DNA of 48,855 nt from Burkholderiales bacterium (GTDB lineage: Bacteria; Pseudomonadota; Gammaproteobacteria; Burkholderiales; JAEUOS01): the NCBI GenBank assembly GCA_016790695.1, contig JAEUOS010000147.1, positions 1 to 48,855 on the forward strand, in the 5' to 3' direction. Below, piece after piece: positions 41,486 to 48,855 of this stretch. Every line of letters starts with the position of its first letter. Within the stretch, counting starts at the first letter, position 1. A model generated the notes under the pieces. It searched no databases. It saw only the letters and a list, made by a program, of their open reading frames with translations, and was not told where the DNA came from. Made by a program: the position numbers and the translations under genes.

Positions 41486-42682
41486 CTACAGCGTCTCGAA
41501 GATGCCCGCGGCGCCCATGCCGGTGCCCACGCACATCGTCACCATGCTGTACTTCGCCTTCGTGCGGCGCGCGCCGTGGATGGCGGTGGCCGCGCGCATC
41601 GCGCCGGTGGCGCCGAGCGGGTGGCCGAGCGCGATCGCGCCGCCGTTCGGGTTGACCACCGCGGGGTCGAGGCCCAGGTCGCCGATCACCGCCAGCGCCT
41701 GCGCGGCGAAGGCTTCGTTCAACTCGATCCAGCCGATGTCGTCCTGCTTCAGGCCCGCGTGCTTCAGCGCCAGCGGGATCGCTTCCTTCGGCCCGATGCC
41801 CATGATCTTGGGATCGACGCCGCGAATGGCGTAGGAGACGAAACGCGCCAGGGGAGTGAGGTTGTACTGCTTGAGCGCGCGCTCGGAGACCAGGACCAGC
41901 GCGCCGGCGCCGTCGGAGGTCTGCGAGGAATTGCCGGCGGTCACGCTGCCCCTGGCGGCAAACACCGGGCGCAGCTTCGCCAGGCCCTCGAGCGAGGTGT
42001 CGGCGCGCGGGCCTTCGTCGGTGTCGGCGCTGCGGTTCCGGACCGCGATCCGGCCGCTCGCGAGGTCCGGATGGCGCTCGCTGACCGCCACCGGCGTGAT
42101 CTCGTCGGCGAACGCGCCCGAGGCGATCGCGGCCAGCGCCTTCTGGTGCGACTTCACCGAGAACGCATCCTGCGCCTCGCGCGAGACCTGCCACTGCTGC
42201 GCGACCTTCTCGGCGGTGAGGCCCATGCCGTAGGCGATGCCGATGTTCTCGTCGGTGAAGATCCTGTCGTTCATCGACGGCGCGTTGCCCATCATCGGCA
42301 CCATGCTCATCGATTCGCAGCCGCCGGCGATCATGACGTCGGCCTCGCCGACGCGGATGCGGTCGGCCGCCATCGCCACGGTGGTGAGCCCGGAGGCGCA
42401 GAAGCGGTTGACGGTGACCCCGCCCACGCTCTGCGGCAGGCCCGCGAGCAGCACCGCGATGCGCGCGACGTTCAGGCCCTGCTGGCCTTCGGGGATCGCG
42501 CAGCCGACGATCGCGTCCTCGACCGCCTGCGGGTCGAGCGACGGCACCTTGGCCATTGCCGCGCGGATCGCGGTGACGAGCAGGTCGTCGGGGCGGGTGT
42601 TCTTGAACATGCCGCGCGGCGCCTTGCCGATCGGGGTGCGGACGGCGGCGACGATGTAGGCGTCCTGGATCTGTTTGCTCAT
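41486..42682 (-). CDS. Acetyl-CoA C-acyltransferase (beta-ketothiolase)
   Basis: A 398-residue thiolase of FadA size. Catalytic residues: Cys95 (VNRFCASGLTTV), the ELNEAFAAQ block, His354 (IALGHPLGATG) and Cys384 (TMCVGTGMG). The C-terminal Cys motif with Val-Gly-Thr-Gly-Met-Gly is of the FadA/PaaJ type. It performs the final beta-oxidation step in the operon with the fused HAD/ECH enzyme, which ends 18 bases upstream. The start ATG 42682 matches the family N terminus (SKQIQDAYIVAAVRTPIGK). Confidence 0.94.
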   Translation of the reverse strand: MSKQIQDAYIVAAVRTPIGKAPRGMFKNTRPDDLLVTAIRAAMAKVPSLDPQAVEDAIVGCAIPEGQQGLNVARIAVLLAGLPQSVGGVTVNRFCASGLTTVAMAADRIRVGEADVMIAGGCESMSMVPMMGNAPSMNDRIFTDENIGIAYGMGLTAEKVAQQWQVSREAQDAFSVKSHQKALAAIASGAFADEITPVAVSERHPDLASGRIAVRNRSADTDEGPRADTSLEGLAKLRPVFAARGSVTAGNSSQTSDGAGALVLVSERALKQYNLTPLARFVSYAIRGVDPKIMGIGPKEAIPLALKHAGLKQDDIGWIELNEAFAAQALAVIGDLGLDPAVVNPNGGAIALGHPLGATGAMRAATAIHGARRTKAKYSMVTMCVGTGMGAAGIFETL

Positions 42683-42700
42683 GTCGTGTCTCCGGTTCGT

Positions 42701-45097
42701 TCAGTTGCGCAGCGGCTTGCCGGTGGTGAGCATCGCGTAGATGCGTTCCTGGGTGCGCTCGTCCTTGAGCGAGTCCATGAAGCCCTTCGCTTCCAGCGCG
42801 AGGATCCACTCCTCGTTGACCAGGCTCCCGGGCTCGACGTCGCCGCCGCAGATCGCCTCGGCGATGCGCTCGCCGAGCATCATGTCGTACTCGCTGATGA
42901 AGCCGCCGTCGCGCATGCCCACCAGTTGCGCCTTGATGGTGGCGATGCCGGCGCGCCCGGCGACCGGGAACGTCGGCTTGAGCGGCGGCCGGTAGCCGGC
43001 CTCGGCCAGCGCCAGCGCCTCGGCGCGCGCGACGTGCAGCAGTTCGTACAGGTTGAAGACCACGGTGTCGGTCGGCTGCAGGAAGCCGAGCGCCTTGGCC
43101 TCGAGCGCGCTCTTCGCAACGGTGGCGGTCGCGATCGCCTGGAAGCGGCCCTTGATGAAGTCGAGCAGGTTGGTCGCGCCGATCGCCTGCGCCTGCATGG
43201 CCGCCTGCAGCGCCGCTTCCTTGAGGCCGCCGCCGGCGGGGATCAGCCCGACGCCCACCTCGACCAGGCCGATGTAGGACTCGAGCGCCGCGACGCGCTT
43301 CGCCGCGTGCATCTGCAACTCGTTGCCGCCGCCGAGCGCGAGGCCGGCGACCGCGGCCACCACCGGCACCGGCGCGTACTTCATGCGCATGAACGCGCTC
43401 TGCAGCTTGCGGATCTCCGGCTCGACGATGTCCAGGCCGTGCTCCTGGATCATCGGCTGCATCGACTGCAGGTCGGCGCCGGCGGAGAACGCGCCGCCGT
43501 CGGTGGCGCCGGTCTGGTACACCACGACCGCCTTGTACTCGGCCGCGGCGATGTCGAGCGCGCGATGCAGCGCGCCGATCTGCAGCGGGCCCAGCACGTT
43601 GAGCTTGGACTTGAACGAGACGATCAGCACGCCGTCGCCCAGGTGCCAGAGGCGCGCGCCGTCGTCCTCGAACACGGTGGTGCCGCCTTCGGCGGCGGAG
43701 GTCGCGCCGGCCCCCTTGACGCTGGCGCGGAACGCCTGGCGCGCGTAGACCGGGTGCGACGATGGCGGCTTGAAGCGGCCTTCCTTCGCCGACCATGACC
43801 CGGCGCTCGTATGCACGCCGTCCTTGTTGGCGAACACCCAGTCGGGCAGCGGCACCGCGGTCAGGGTGCGGCCGGCGGCGATGTCGTCGCGGATCCACTC
43901 GGCGACCTGCGACCAGCCGGCCTCCTGCCACAGCTCGAACGGCCCCTGCTTGTTGGCGAAGCCCCAGCGCATGGCGAAGTCGACGTCGCGCGCGGTGTCG
44001 GCGATCTCGGCCAGGTGCACGGCGATGTAGTGGAAGCTGTCGCGGTACATGCCCCAGAGGAACTGCGCCTGCGGATGCGCCGACTCGCGCAGCAGCCGGA
44101 AGCGCTCGCCCCAGTCCTTCTTCTTGAGGATCTTGTCGACCTCGGCCGCGGCCTTGCCCTTCGACGGCACGTAGTCGCCGGACTTGGGGTCGAACATCAG
44201 GATGTCCTTGCCGACCTTCTTGAACACGCCGCCCTTGGTCTTGCGGCCGAGCGCGCCCTTCTCGAGCAGGGTCTTGAGCCACGCCGGGTGGTCGAAGTAC
44301 TTGTGCCAGGGATCGGCCTGCAGGGTGTTCTTGAGGGTGTTGATGACGTTGGCCATGGTGTCCAGGCCCACGACGTCGGCGGTGCCGAAGGTGGCGGACT
44401 TGGCGCGGCCGATCCTGGCGCCGGTCAGGTCGTCGACGACGTCGAACGGCAGCCCGAGGCGCTCGGCGTTGTAGAGCGCCATCGCCATGCCGGCGGTGCC
44501 GACGCGGTTGGCGATGAAGTTCGGCGTGTCGTTGGCGCGCAGCACGCCCTTGCCCAGGGTGCTGGTGAGGAAGGCCTCGAGGTTGTCGAGGATCGCCGGC
44601 GCGGTCGCGGCGATCGGGATCAGCTCGACCAGGTGCATGTAGCGCGGCGGGTTGAAGAAGTGCACGCCGCAGAAGCGGCCTTTGAGCGCCTCCGGCAGCG
44701 CCTCGGCGAGCCGGTGGATCGGGATGCCCGAGGTGTTCGAGGCGAGGATCGCGTTCGCGCCCAGGTGCGGCGCGATGCGGCGATAGAGGTCGTGCTTCCA
44801 CTCGATGCGCTCGGCGATCGCCTCGATGACGAGGTCGCAGCCGGCGAGCTTGGCCAGGTCGTCGTCGTAGTTCGCGGGCTCGATGAACTCGGCCAGCTGC
44901 GGCACGCCGAGCGGCGCCGGGTTCTGCTTCTTCAGCGCCTCGATCGCCCTGATCGCGATGCCGCTCTTCGGACCGTCCTTGGCCGCGAGGTCGAACAGGA
45001 TCGCCGGCACCTTCGCGTTGACCAGATGCGCCGCGATCTGCGCGCCCATCACCCCGGCCCCCAGCACCGCTACCTTGTTCACGTGGAAGTTCGTCAT
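42701..45097 (-). CDS. Bifunctional 3-hydroxyacyl-CoA dehydrogenase/enoyl-CoA hydratase (FadN-like order)
   Basis: A 798-residue fusion. The N-terminal Rossmann domain has VAVLGAGVMGAQIAAHL (Gly13, Gly15, Gly18). The HAD active site includes GVHFFNPPRYMHLVELIPI, and the HAD C-terminal domain follows. The C-terminal part is a crotonase with GAFSAGADLQSMQ, VAGLALGGGNELQMHAA and EVGVGLIPAGGG. This domain order is opposite to E. coli FadB and matches the FadN-like betaproteobacterial form. It hydrates enoyl-CoA and oxidises 3-hydroxyacyl-CoA with NAD. It is preceded by the acyl-CoA dehydrogenase gene across the hairpin-rich 99-base gap, with GAGG before the ATG. Confidence 0.94.
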   Translation of the reverse strand: MTNFHVNKVAVLGAGVMGAQIAAHLVNAKVPAILFDLAAKDGPKSGIAIRAIEALKKQNPAPLGVPQLAEFIEPANYDDDLAKLAGCDLVIEAIAERIEWKHDLYRRIAPHLGANAILASNTSGIPIHRLAEALPEALKGRFCGVHFFNPPRYMHLVELIPIAATAPAILDNLEAFLTSTLGKGVLRANDTPNFIANRVGTAGMAMALYNAERLGLPFDVVDDLTGARIGRAKSATFGTADVVGLDTMANVINTLKNTLQADPWHKYFDHPAWLKTLLEKGALGRKTKGGVFKKVGKDILMFDPKSGDYVPSKGKAAAEVDKILKKKDWGERFRLLRESAHPQAQFLWGMYRDSFHYIAVHLAEIADTARDVDFAMRWGFANKQGPFELWQEAGWSQVAEWIRDDIAAGRTLTAVPLPDWVFANKDGVHTSAGSWSAKEGRFKPPSSHPVYARQAFRASVKGAGATSAAEGGTTVFEDDGARLWHLGDGVLIVSFKSKLNVLGPLQIGALHRALDIAAAEYKAVVVYQTGATDGGAFSAGADLQSMQPMIQEHGLDIVEPEIRKLQSAFMRMKYAPVPVVAAVAGLALGGGNELQMHAAKRVAALESYIGLVEVGVGLIPAGGGLKEAALQAAMQAQAIGATNLLDFIKGRFQAIATATVAKSALEAKALGFLQPTDTVVFNLYELLHVARAEALALAEAGYRPPLKPTFPVAGRAGIATIKAQLVGMRDGGFISEYDMMLGERIAEAICGGDVEPGSLVNEEWILALEAKGFMDSLKDERTQERIYAMLTTGKPLRN

Positions 45098-45120
45098 GTG
45101 ATTTTTCCTCGATTTTTCGT

Positions 45121-45156
45121 CCGTCGAATCGACGGGCTCCGCCCGCGATTCGACGG
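45121..45156. repeat. Long hairpin with two stacked stems, acyl-CoA dehydrogenase to HAD/ECH gap
   Basis: CCGTCGAATCG (45121-45131) pairs perfectly with CGATTCGACGG (45146-45156). Inside it CGGGC (45133-45137) pairs with GCCCG (45141-45145) around TCC, with one unpaired A. On the transcribed strand it precedes ACGAAAAATCGAGG and the HAD/ECH start by about 25 bases. It has no U tract; possible roles are RNA stability, processing or attenuation. Confidence 0.75.
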
Positions 45157-45166
45157 CAGGTCAGGC

Positions 45167-45196
45167 CGCGCAAAAGTAGGTTTGTACTTTTGCGCG
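45167..45196. repeat. Perfect hairpin directly after the acyl-CoA dehydrogenase stop
   Basis: CGCGCAAAAGTA (45167-45178), loop GGTTTG, TACTTTTGCGCG (45185-45196). The arm ends one base before the acyl-CoA dehydrogenase stop codon (45197-45199). Together with the hairpin at 45121-45156 it makes a two-hairpin element filling most of the gap. Confidence 0.8.
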
Positions 45197-46984
45197 CTAA
45201 AAATTCTCGGCCTCCAGCGCCAGCAGCACCTTCGATCCCGCCTTCAGGCGCTTGGCCAGCATCTCGGTTTCCGGCAGCAGGCGCGCGAAGTAGAAGCGGG
45301 CGGTGGCGAGCTTGGCCTTGTAGAACGGGTCGGTGTCGGCCTTGGGCAGCGCGACGGCCGCCATGCGTGCCCAGAAGTACGAGTACACCAGGTGCCCGGC
45401 CAGGCGCAGGTAGTCGGTGGCCGCCGCGCCGACCTCGTCGGCGTTCTTGAAGCCCTGCATGCCGATCCACATCGAGAGCTCGGCCAGCTTCTCGCCGAGC
45501 TCGGCGAGCGGGTCGATGAACTCCTTCATCGCCGGGTTCGCGCCGTGCTCCTCGGCGAGCGCCTCGACCAGCGCGCCGAACTTCTTGAACTTCTTGCCGC
45601 CGTCGCCCAGCACCTTGCGGCCGAGGAAATCGAGCGACTGCACGGTGTTGGTGCCCTCGTAGATCTGGTTGATGCGGGCGTCGCGCACGAACTGCTCCAT
45701 GCCCCATTCGGCGATGTAGCCGTGGCCGCCGAAGACCTGCAGTGCGAGGTTGGTGCACTCGAAGCCGGCGTCGGTGATGAAGGCCTTGACGATCGGGGTC
45801 AGCAGCGCCAGCAGGTCCTCGGCGTCGGCGCGCTCGTCCTCGTCGTCGCTGTAGTGCGCGATGTCGGCCTGCAGCGAGATCCACAGCGCGAAGGCGCGGC
45901 TGGCCTCGAGGTAGGCGCGCTGGGTCAGCAGCATGCGCCGCACGTCGGGGTGGACGATGATCGGGTCGGCCGCCTTGTCCGGCGCCTTCGGGCCCGACAG
46001 CGAGCGCATCTGCAGGCGCTCCCTCGCGTACGCCGCGGAGGACTGGTAGGCGACCGCCATCAGGCCCAGCGACTGCATGCCGACGCCGAGGCGCGCGCCG
46101 TTCATCATCACGAACATCGCGTTCAGGCCCTTGTTGGGCTCGCCCACCATGGTGCCGATCGCGCCGTCGAGGTTCATCTGGCAGGTGGCGTTGCCGTGAA
46201 TGCCCATCTTGTGCTCGAGCGCGCCGCAGGTGATCGCGTTGCGCGCGCCGAGCGAGCCGTCGGGATTGACCAGGAACTTGGGCACGATGAACAGCGAAAT
46301 GCCCTTGGTGCCGGCGGGCGCGTCGGGCAGGCGCGCGAGCACCAGGTGCACGATGTTCGCGGCCATGTCGTGCTCGCCGGAGGAAATGAAGATCTTGCCG
46401 CCGGTGATGCGGTAGGTGCCGTCGCCCTGCGGCTCGGCGCGGCTGCGCAGCAGGCCCAGGTCGGTGCCGCAGTGCGGCTCGGTCAGGCACATCGTGCCGG
46501 TCCACTCGCCGGAGATGAACTTGGGCAGGTAGGTCCGCTTCTGTTCCTCGGTGCCGTGGCGCATGAGCGCCTGGTACGCGCCGTGGGTGAGCCCCGGGTA
46601 CATCGACCACGCCTGGTTGGCCGAGTTCATCATCTCCTGGAACGCGGTCTGCACCACGTGCGGCAGGCCCTGGCCGCCGTAGGCCGGGTCGCACGACAGC
46701 GCGGGCCAGCCGCCTTCGGCGAACTTGCGGAACGCCTCCTTGAAGCCGGTCGGCGTCTTGACTTCATGCGTGGCCTTGTCGAGCACGCAGCCTTCGCGGT
46801 CGCCGACCTGGTTCAGCGGGAACAGGACCTCGGCGCAGAACTTGCCGCCTTCCTCGATCACCTGGTCGATCAGCTCGGGCGTGATCTCGGCGTGCGCCGG
46901 CAGTCCCTTGAGGACCGCGCCCGCACCGAGGACTTCGTGCAGCACGAATTGCATGTCGCGCAGGGGAGGAGTGTATTGAGCCAT
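45197..46984 (-). CDS. Acyl-CoA dehydrogenase, DmdC-like (long C-terminal domain)
   Basis: A 595-residue acyl-CoA dehydrogenase with FAD/substrate blocks CLTEPHCGTDLG, YRITGGKIFISSGEHD, FGGHGYIAEWGMEQ and the catalytic Glu443 in INQIYEGTNTVQ. The C-terminal extension after about residue 450 (FLGRKVLGDGGKKFKKF and beyond) is typical of the DmdC/AcdB-type subgroup used for longer chains or thioether acyl-CoA. It is the first enzyme gene of the beta-oxidation operon, downstream of the TetR gene by 65 bases. It introduces the 2,3-double bond and passes electrons to ETF. ATG 46984 gives the full family N terminus (MAQYTPPLRDMQFVLHEVLG). Confidence 0.94.
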   Translation of the reverse strand: MAQYTPPLRDMQFVLHEVLGAGAVLKGLPAHAEITPELIDQVIEEGGKFCAEVLFPLNQVGDREGCVLDKATHEVKTPTGFKEAFRKFAEGGWPALSCDPAYGGQGLPHVVQTAFQEMMNSANQAWSMYPGLTHGAYQALMRHGTEEQKRTYLPKFISGEWTGTMCLTEPHCGTDLGLLRSRAEPQGDGTYRITGGKIFISSGEHDMAANIVHLVLARLPDAPAGTKGISLFIVPKFLVNPDGSLGARNAITCGALEHKMGIHGNATCQMNLDGAIGTMVGEPNKGLNAMFVMMNGARLGVGMQSLGLMAVAYQSSAAYARERLQMRSLSGPKAPDKAADPIIVHPDVRRMLLTQRAYLEASRAFALWISLQADIAHYSDDEDERADAEDLLALLTPIVKAFITDAGFECTNLALQVFGGHGYIAEWGMEQFVRDARINQIYEGTNTVQSLDFLGRKVLGDGGKKFKKFGALVEALAEEHGANPAMKEFIDPLAELGEKLAELSMWIGMQGFKNADEVGAAATDYLRLAGHLVYSYFWARMAAVALPKADTDPFYKAKLATARFYFARLLPETEMLAKRLKAGSKVLLALEAENF

Positions 46985-47049
46985 GGGGTTGCCTCTTCGT
47001 GGTGCTGGTCAATGATGTGGATTCGCCGGTCGCATCGCCGCGTTCTCCC

Positions 47050-47718
47050 TCACGCGGCGACGCTTGCGGTTCGGTGGGCGGCGCGCGTGCGCGCCGGCGG
47101 CGCCTCCGCGGCCGTGTGCTGCGCGATGATGCGGTCGAACGCGCGCCGCGCGCGCTCGACCGCGCGCGCATCGCGCAACAGCCGCGCGTCGTGGTGCAGC
47201 GCGAGCATGACGCCGTAGAGCTCGAACACCAGCTGCTCGGGGTCGCAGGCGGGCACGAGGTGGCCGCAGTCGATCGCCTGCCGCGCGGCCTTCTGCATCT
47301 CGCCCTGCCAGCCGCGGTTGACCGTGACCATGCGCTCGCGCACCGGGCCGTCGCGGTCGTCGAACTCCACCGCGCCGGAAATGAACACGCAGCCGTTGGG
47401 GATCTCGACGGTCTGCACGCGGTGCAGCCAGTTCTCGAACATCGCCGCCAGGCGCGGCAGGCCGCGCGGCAGGCCGATCGCGGGATGGAACACCGCGTTC
47501 ATGAAGCGCCGCGCGTACTCGTCGATGACCGCGATCTGCAGTTCCTCGCGGCTGCCGAAGTGCGCGAAGACGCCGGACTTCGACATGCCGAGCGCCTCGG
47601 CGAGCATGCCGATCGACAGGCCCTCGAGGCCGTCGCGACTGGCAATGGCGAGCGCCGCGTCGAGGATGGCGCTCTTGGTCTGCAGGCCCTTGGAACTGGC
47701 GTTGCCGGGTTTGGCCAC
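47050..47718 (-). CDS. TetR/AcrR-family transcriptional regulator
   Basis: A 222-residue regulator. The helix-turn-helix lies at about residues 30-55: LEGLSIGMLAEALGMSKSGVF with AHFGSREELQIAV following, the canonical TetR arrangement. The C-terminal all-helical ligand domain contains GCVFISGAVEFDDRDG and WQGEMQKAARQ. It is upstream of and co-directional with the acyl-CoA dehydrogenase gene, 65 bases apart. It is therefore the probable repressor of the beta-oxidation operon, responding to acyl-CoA or fatty acid. An inverted repeat directly upstream (47721-47750) suggests autoregulation. Confidence 0.92.
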   Translation of the reverse strand: MAKPGNASSKGLQTKSAILDAALAIASRDGLEGLSIGMLAEALGMSKSGVFAHFGSREELQIAVIDEYARRFMNAVFHPAIGLPRGLPRLAAMFENWLHRVQTVEIPNGCVFISGAVEFDDRDGPVRERMVTVNRGWQGEMQKAARQAIDCGHLVPACDPEQLVFELYGVMLALHHDARLLRDARAVERARRAFDRIIAQHTAAEAPPARTRAAHRTASVAA

Positions 47719-47720
47719 GG

Positions 47721-47750
47721 AAGCACGAAATAAAACGAACGGTCGTGCTT
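47721..47750. promoter_or_regulatory. Inverted repeat upstream of tetR-type gene, candidate operator
   Basis: AAGCACGA (47721-47728) and TCGTGCTT (47743-47750) form perfect 8-base arms across AATAAAACGAACGG. The right half also holds the ACGA-ACGG-TCGT core (47735-47746), similar in shape to TetR-family sites for fatty-acid regulons. It starts two bases before the regulator ATG, so bound protein would block its transcription or initiation. Confidence 0.55.
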
Positions 47751-47860
47751 TTTCTCAGGTGAGATGGCGTCGGGTCAAGCGGAAAGTGTTGTGCATTGCG
47801 GAAATTCACATGTCGGCCAAGAAAACGTTTGTGCAATCAATTGGTTGTGCGTAGGTGCGA

Positions 47861-47882
47861 AATTAGATTGCGGACTCTAATT
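47861..47882. repeat. AT-rich inverted repeat in the tetR-to-IS gap
   Basis: AATTAGA (47861-47867) and TCTAATT (47876-47882) are perfect 7-base arms with loop TTGCGGAC. It lies in the 210-base gap upstream of the TetR gene, which is less GC-rich than its surroundings. It may be a regulatory site, or the scar of the nearby IS91-type insertion. Confidence 0.4.
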
Positions 47883-47940
47883 CGTCGCGGCCGAAATCCG
47901 TGACGGTTTCGCACAACTCGATGGCGCTTGCCTCAACGTC

Positions 47941-48270
47941 AGTGTCATGCTTCAACTGAACAGTCCCTGGCGCGACGGGACCACGCATCGAAGGACGACG
48001 CCGCTGCACTTCATGCAACGCTTGGCAGCGCTGGTGCCTTGGCAGCGCCAGCACTTCACCCGCTTTCACGGAGTGCTTGCACCCCACGCAACGCCGCGCG
48101 TGGCGGTCGTGCCGGGCTCGGGTCAGAACGTCGGCGAGCCCGCGCGCGAACAGGAGTACGGAGCACTTTCTGAGGCGCGTGTTCGACATCGACCGCGAGC
48201 ACTGCCCTCAGCGTGGAGTCGAGTTCAGGATCATCGCCGCCACCGAGGAGCCGGCGGTGATCGCAACTCC
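47941..48270 (+). pseudogene. IS91-family (Y2) transposase remnant, C-terminal part, frameshifted
   Basis: Two adjoining plus-strand frames give the C-terminal part of an IS91-type transposase. In the frame of 47947: LQLNSPWRDGTTHRRTTPLHF, MQRLAALVPWQRQHF and TRFHGVLAPHA. After about 48120 the match moves to the frame of 48164: FLRRVFDIDREHCPQRGVEF and RIIAATEEPAVIA. The N-terminal two thirds, with the catalytic tyrosines, are missing. The Cys-x-x-Cys zinc pair appears as CPQRG, so one Cys is lost. The fragment is non-functional. Its end overlaps the 3' end of the LysR gene. Confidence 0.75.
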
Positions 48271-48855
48271 TTCAAGTGCGCCGCGAACGCCTGTGCCGCC
48301 TGCGAGAGCGCCCGATCCTTGCGGTGGAGAATGAAGAACTTGCGTTTGACCACGGGCGCTCGCAGCAGCCGCCACCGCAATCCGTGCAATTCAATCAGTG
48401 GCTGCGCATAGGGGAGGCAGAGCGTCACTCCCAGACCGGCGCGCACCATCGCGAACGCCGTGGTCATGAAATTGACCTCCCGGGCGATCCCCGCCTGGGT
48501 GTTGCGCAATCGGGGCGGCAAGTCGGCGTGCAGACGCTGGGTGAACTCGCCTTGCATCGAGATGACAGGGTGGCCAACCAAGTCTTTCCAGCGCAGCGTG
48601 CGCGGCCTTTCCAGAGGGTGATCCGGCAAGAATGCAACACCGAACGCGAGATCGAACAGCGGCTGCGCCACCAGTTCGTCACTGTAGTCTCGCTCAGGGC
48701 CCACGCCAAAATCGACCTCGCCGCTGAGCACACGCGAAACCACCTGATCAACCAGACAGTCCTGCAAGCGCACGTCGATTTCTGGAACCCGACTGGCAAA
48801 GGCGGCCATGGCCTCCGGAAGCATCGTGCAGGCCAGCAGCTGCGGGACCGCGAGG
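48231..48855 (-). CDS. LysR-family transcriptional regulator, C-terminal part (5' end outside window)
   Basis: The minus-strand frame runs from the window edge to the stop at 48231, about 207 residues. It is the LysR substrate-binding (co-inducer) domain: LAVPQLLACTMLPEAMAAFA, VPEIDVRLQDCLVDQVVSRV, GEVDFGVGPERDYSDELVAQ, VISMQGEFTQRLHADL, then VRAGLGVTLCLPYAQPLI. The N-terminal helix-turn-helix lies beyond 48855. The last codons overlap the IS91 transposase remnant, so the C terminus (ELRSPPAPRWRR) is probably altered by that insertion. The target is unknown. Confidence 0.85.
   Translation of the reverse strand, partial: LAVPQLLACTMLPEAMAAFASRVPEIDVRLQDCLVDQVVSRVLSGEVDFGVGPERDYSDELVAQPLFDLAFGVAFLPDHPLERPRTLRWKDLVGHPVISMQGEFTQRLHADLPPRLRNTQAGIAREVNFMTTAFAMVRAGLGVTLCLPYAQPLIELHGLRWRLLRAPVVKRKFFILHRKDRALSQAAQAFAAHLKELRSPPAPRWRR

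Noticed and set aside
45098..45196. Intrinsic terminators in the gap after the acyl-CoA dehydrogenase
   Set aside because: The two hairpins have no U tract in the direction of transcription, and the downstream gene belongs to the same pathway, so complete termination is unlikely. They are listed as structured repeats instead.
41355..46694. A minus-strand open frame of nearly 1,800 codons through the beta-oxidation genes
   Set aside because: It is a second frame of the same strand as the HAD/ECH, thiolase and dehydrogenase genes. It is Arg/Gly/Ala-rich with no family pattern, an artefact of high GC content.
43811..47218. A plus-strand open frame of more than 1,100 codons
   Set aside because: It is antisense to the HAD/ECH and acyl-CoA dehydrogenase genes and its translation is repetitive Val/Arg/Gly/Leu sequence without domains.
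47863..48189. A 108-residue minus-strand frame in the IS91 region
   Set aside because: It is antisense to the transposase remnant and shows no family pattern; the plus-strand translation explains the sequence.

Overview
The window is very GC-rich, and its genes are tightly packed in one-direction strings with frequent 4-base ATGA/GTGA stop-start overlaps. It carries five genes or gene parts for Bug/TctC-type periplasmic solute-binding proteins, none beside TctA/TctB membrane genes. Together with IclR, TetR and LysR regulators and the many CoA-linked catabolic genes, this points to a betaproteobacterium of the order Burkholderiales (a Bordetella/Achromobacter/Cupriavidus-like lifestyle). That placement is inferred from gene content. 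I saw no tRNA, rRNA, CRISPR array or intact mobile element.

Layout. 1-1007: tail of a Bug gene, then a vapBC toxin-antitoxin pair with a promoter overlapped by a perfect inverted repeat. 1150-3689 (minus): a cysteine hydrolase of the isochorismatase family and two PuuE-like polysaccharide deacetylases, probably acting on an amide or ureide. 3761-5153 (minus): a Bug gene coupled to a small TonB C-terminal-domain protein. 5152-6114 (plus): a TIGR00027-type SAM methyltransferase with a Tat-like leader. 6131-9672 (minus): flavin monooxygenase, Bug and MmgE/PrpD-like protein. 9735-10925 (plus): a paralogous flavin monooxygenase. 10942-14217 (minus): isocitrate-lyase/PEP-mutase-family lyase, Asp/Glu-racemase-superfamily protein and MhpA-like monooxygenase. 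14369-17562 (plus): thiolase, SDR and MFS transporter.

17589-34373 is the largest block. Two operons diverge from 25975-26161. The minus operon holds amidohydrolase, SCP2-like protein, alpha/beta hydrolase, two tandem acyl-CoA ligases, MBL hydrolase, nitronate-monooxygenase-like protein and Bug. The plus operon holds two-subunit Fe-S hydro-lyase, Bug, two MaoC hydratases, a third ligase, flavin reductase, HpaI-type aldolase and cupin, followed by an IclR regulator. A TTTCGC-TCT-GCGAAA palindrome lies between the two operons and could be the IclR site. I read the block as one locus for uptake, CoA activation, hydration and retro-aldol cleavage of an unidentified carboxylic or aromatic acid.

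34440-38546 (minus): an isoquinoline-oxidoreductase-like Mo hydroxylase (2x[2Fe-2S] subunit plus Tat-exported Mo subunit) followed by a serine hydrolase. 38617-47718 (minus): a beta-oxidation operon with TetR regulator, acyl-CoA dehydrogenase, fused 3-hydroxyacyl-CoA dehydrogenase/enoyl-CoA hydratase, thiolase, PaaI thioesterase, alpha/beta hydrolase, enoyl-CoA hydratase and SGNH hydrolase. Two strong hairpins sit between the first two enzyme genes. 47719-48855: a regulatory region, a decayed IS91-family transposase fragment, and the 3' part of a LysR regulator whose end overlaps the IS remnant.
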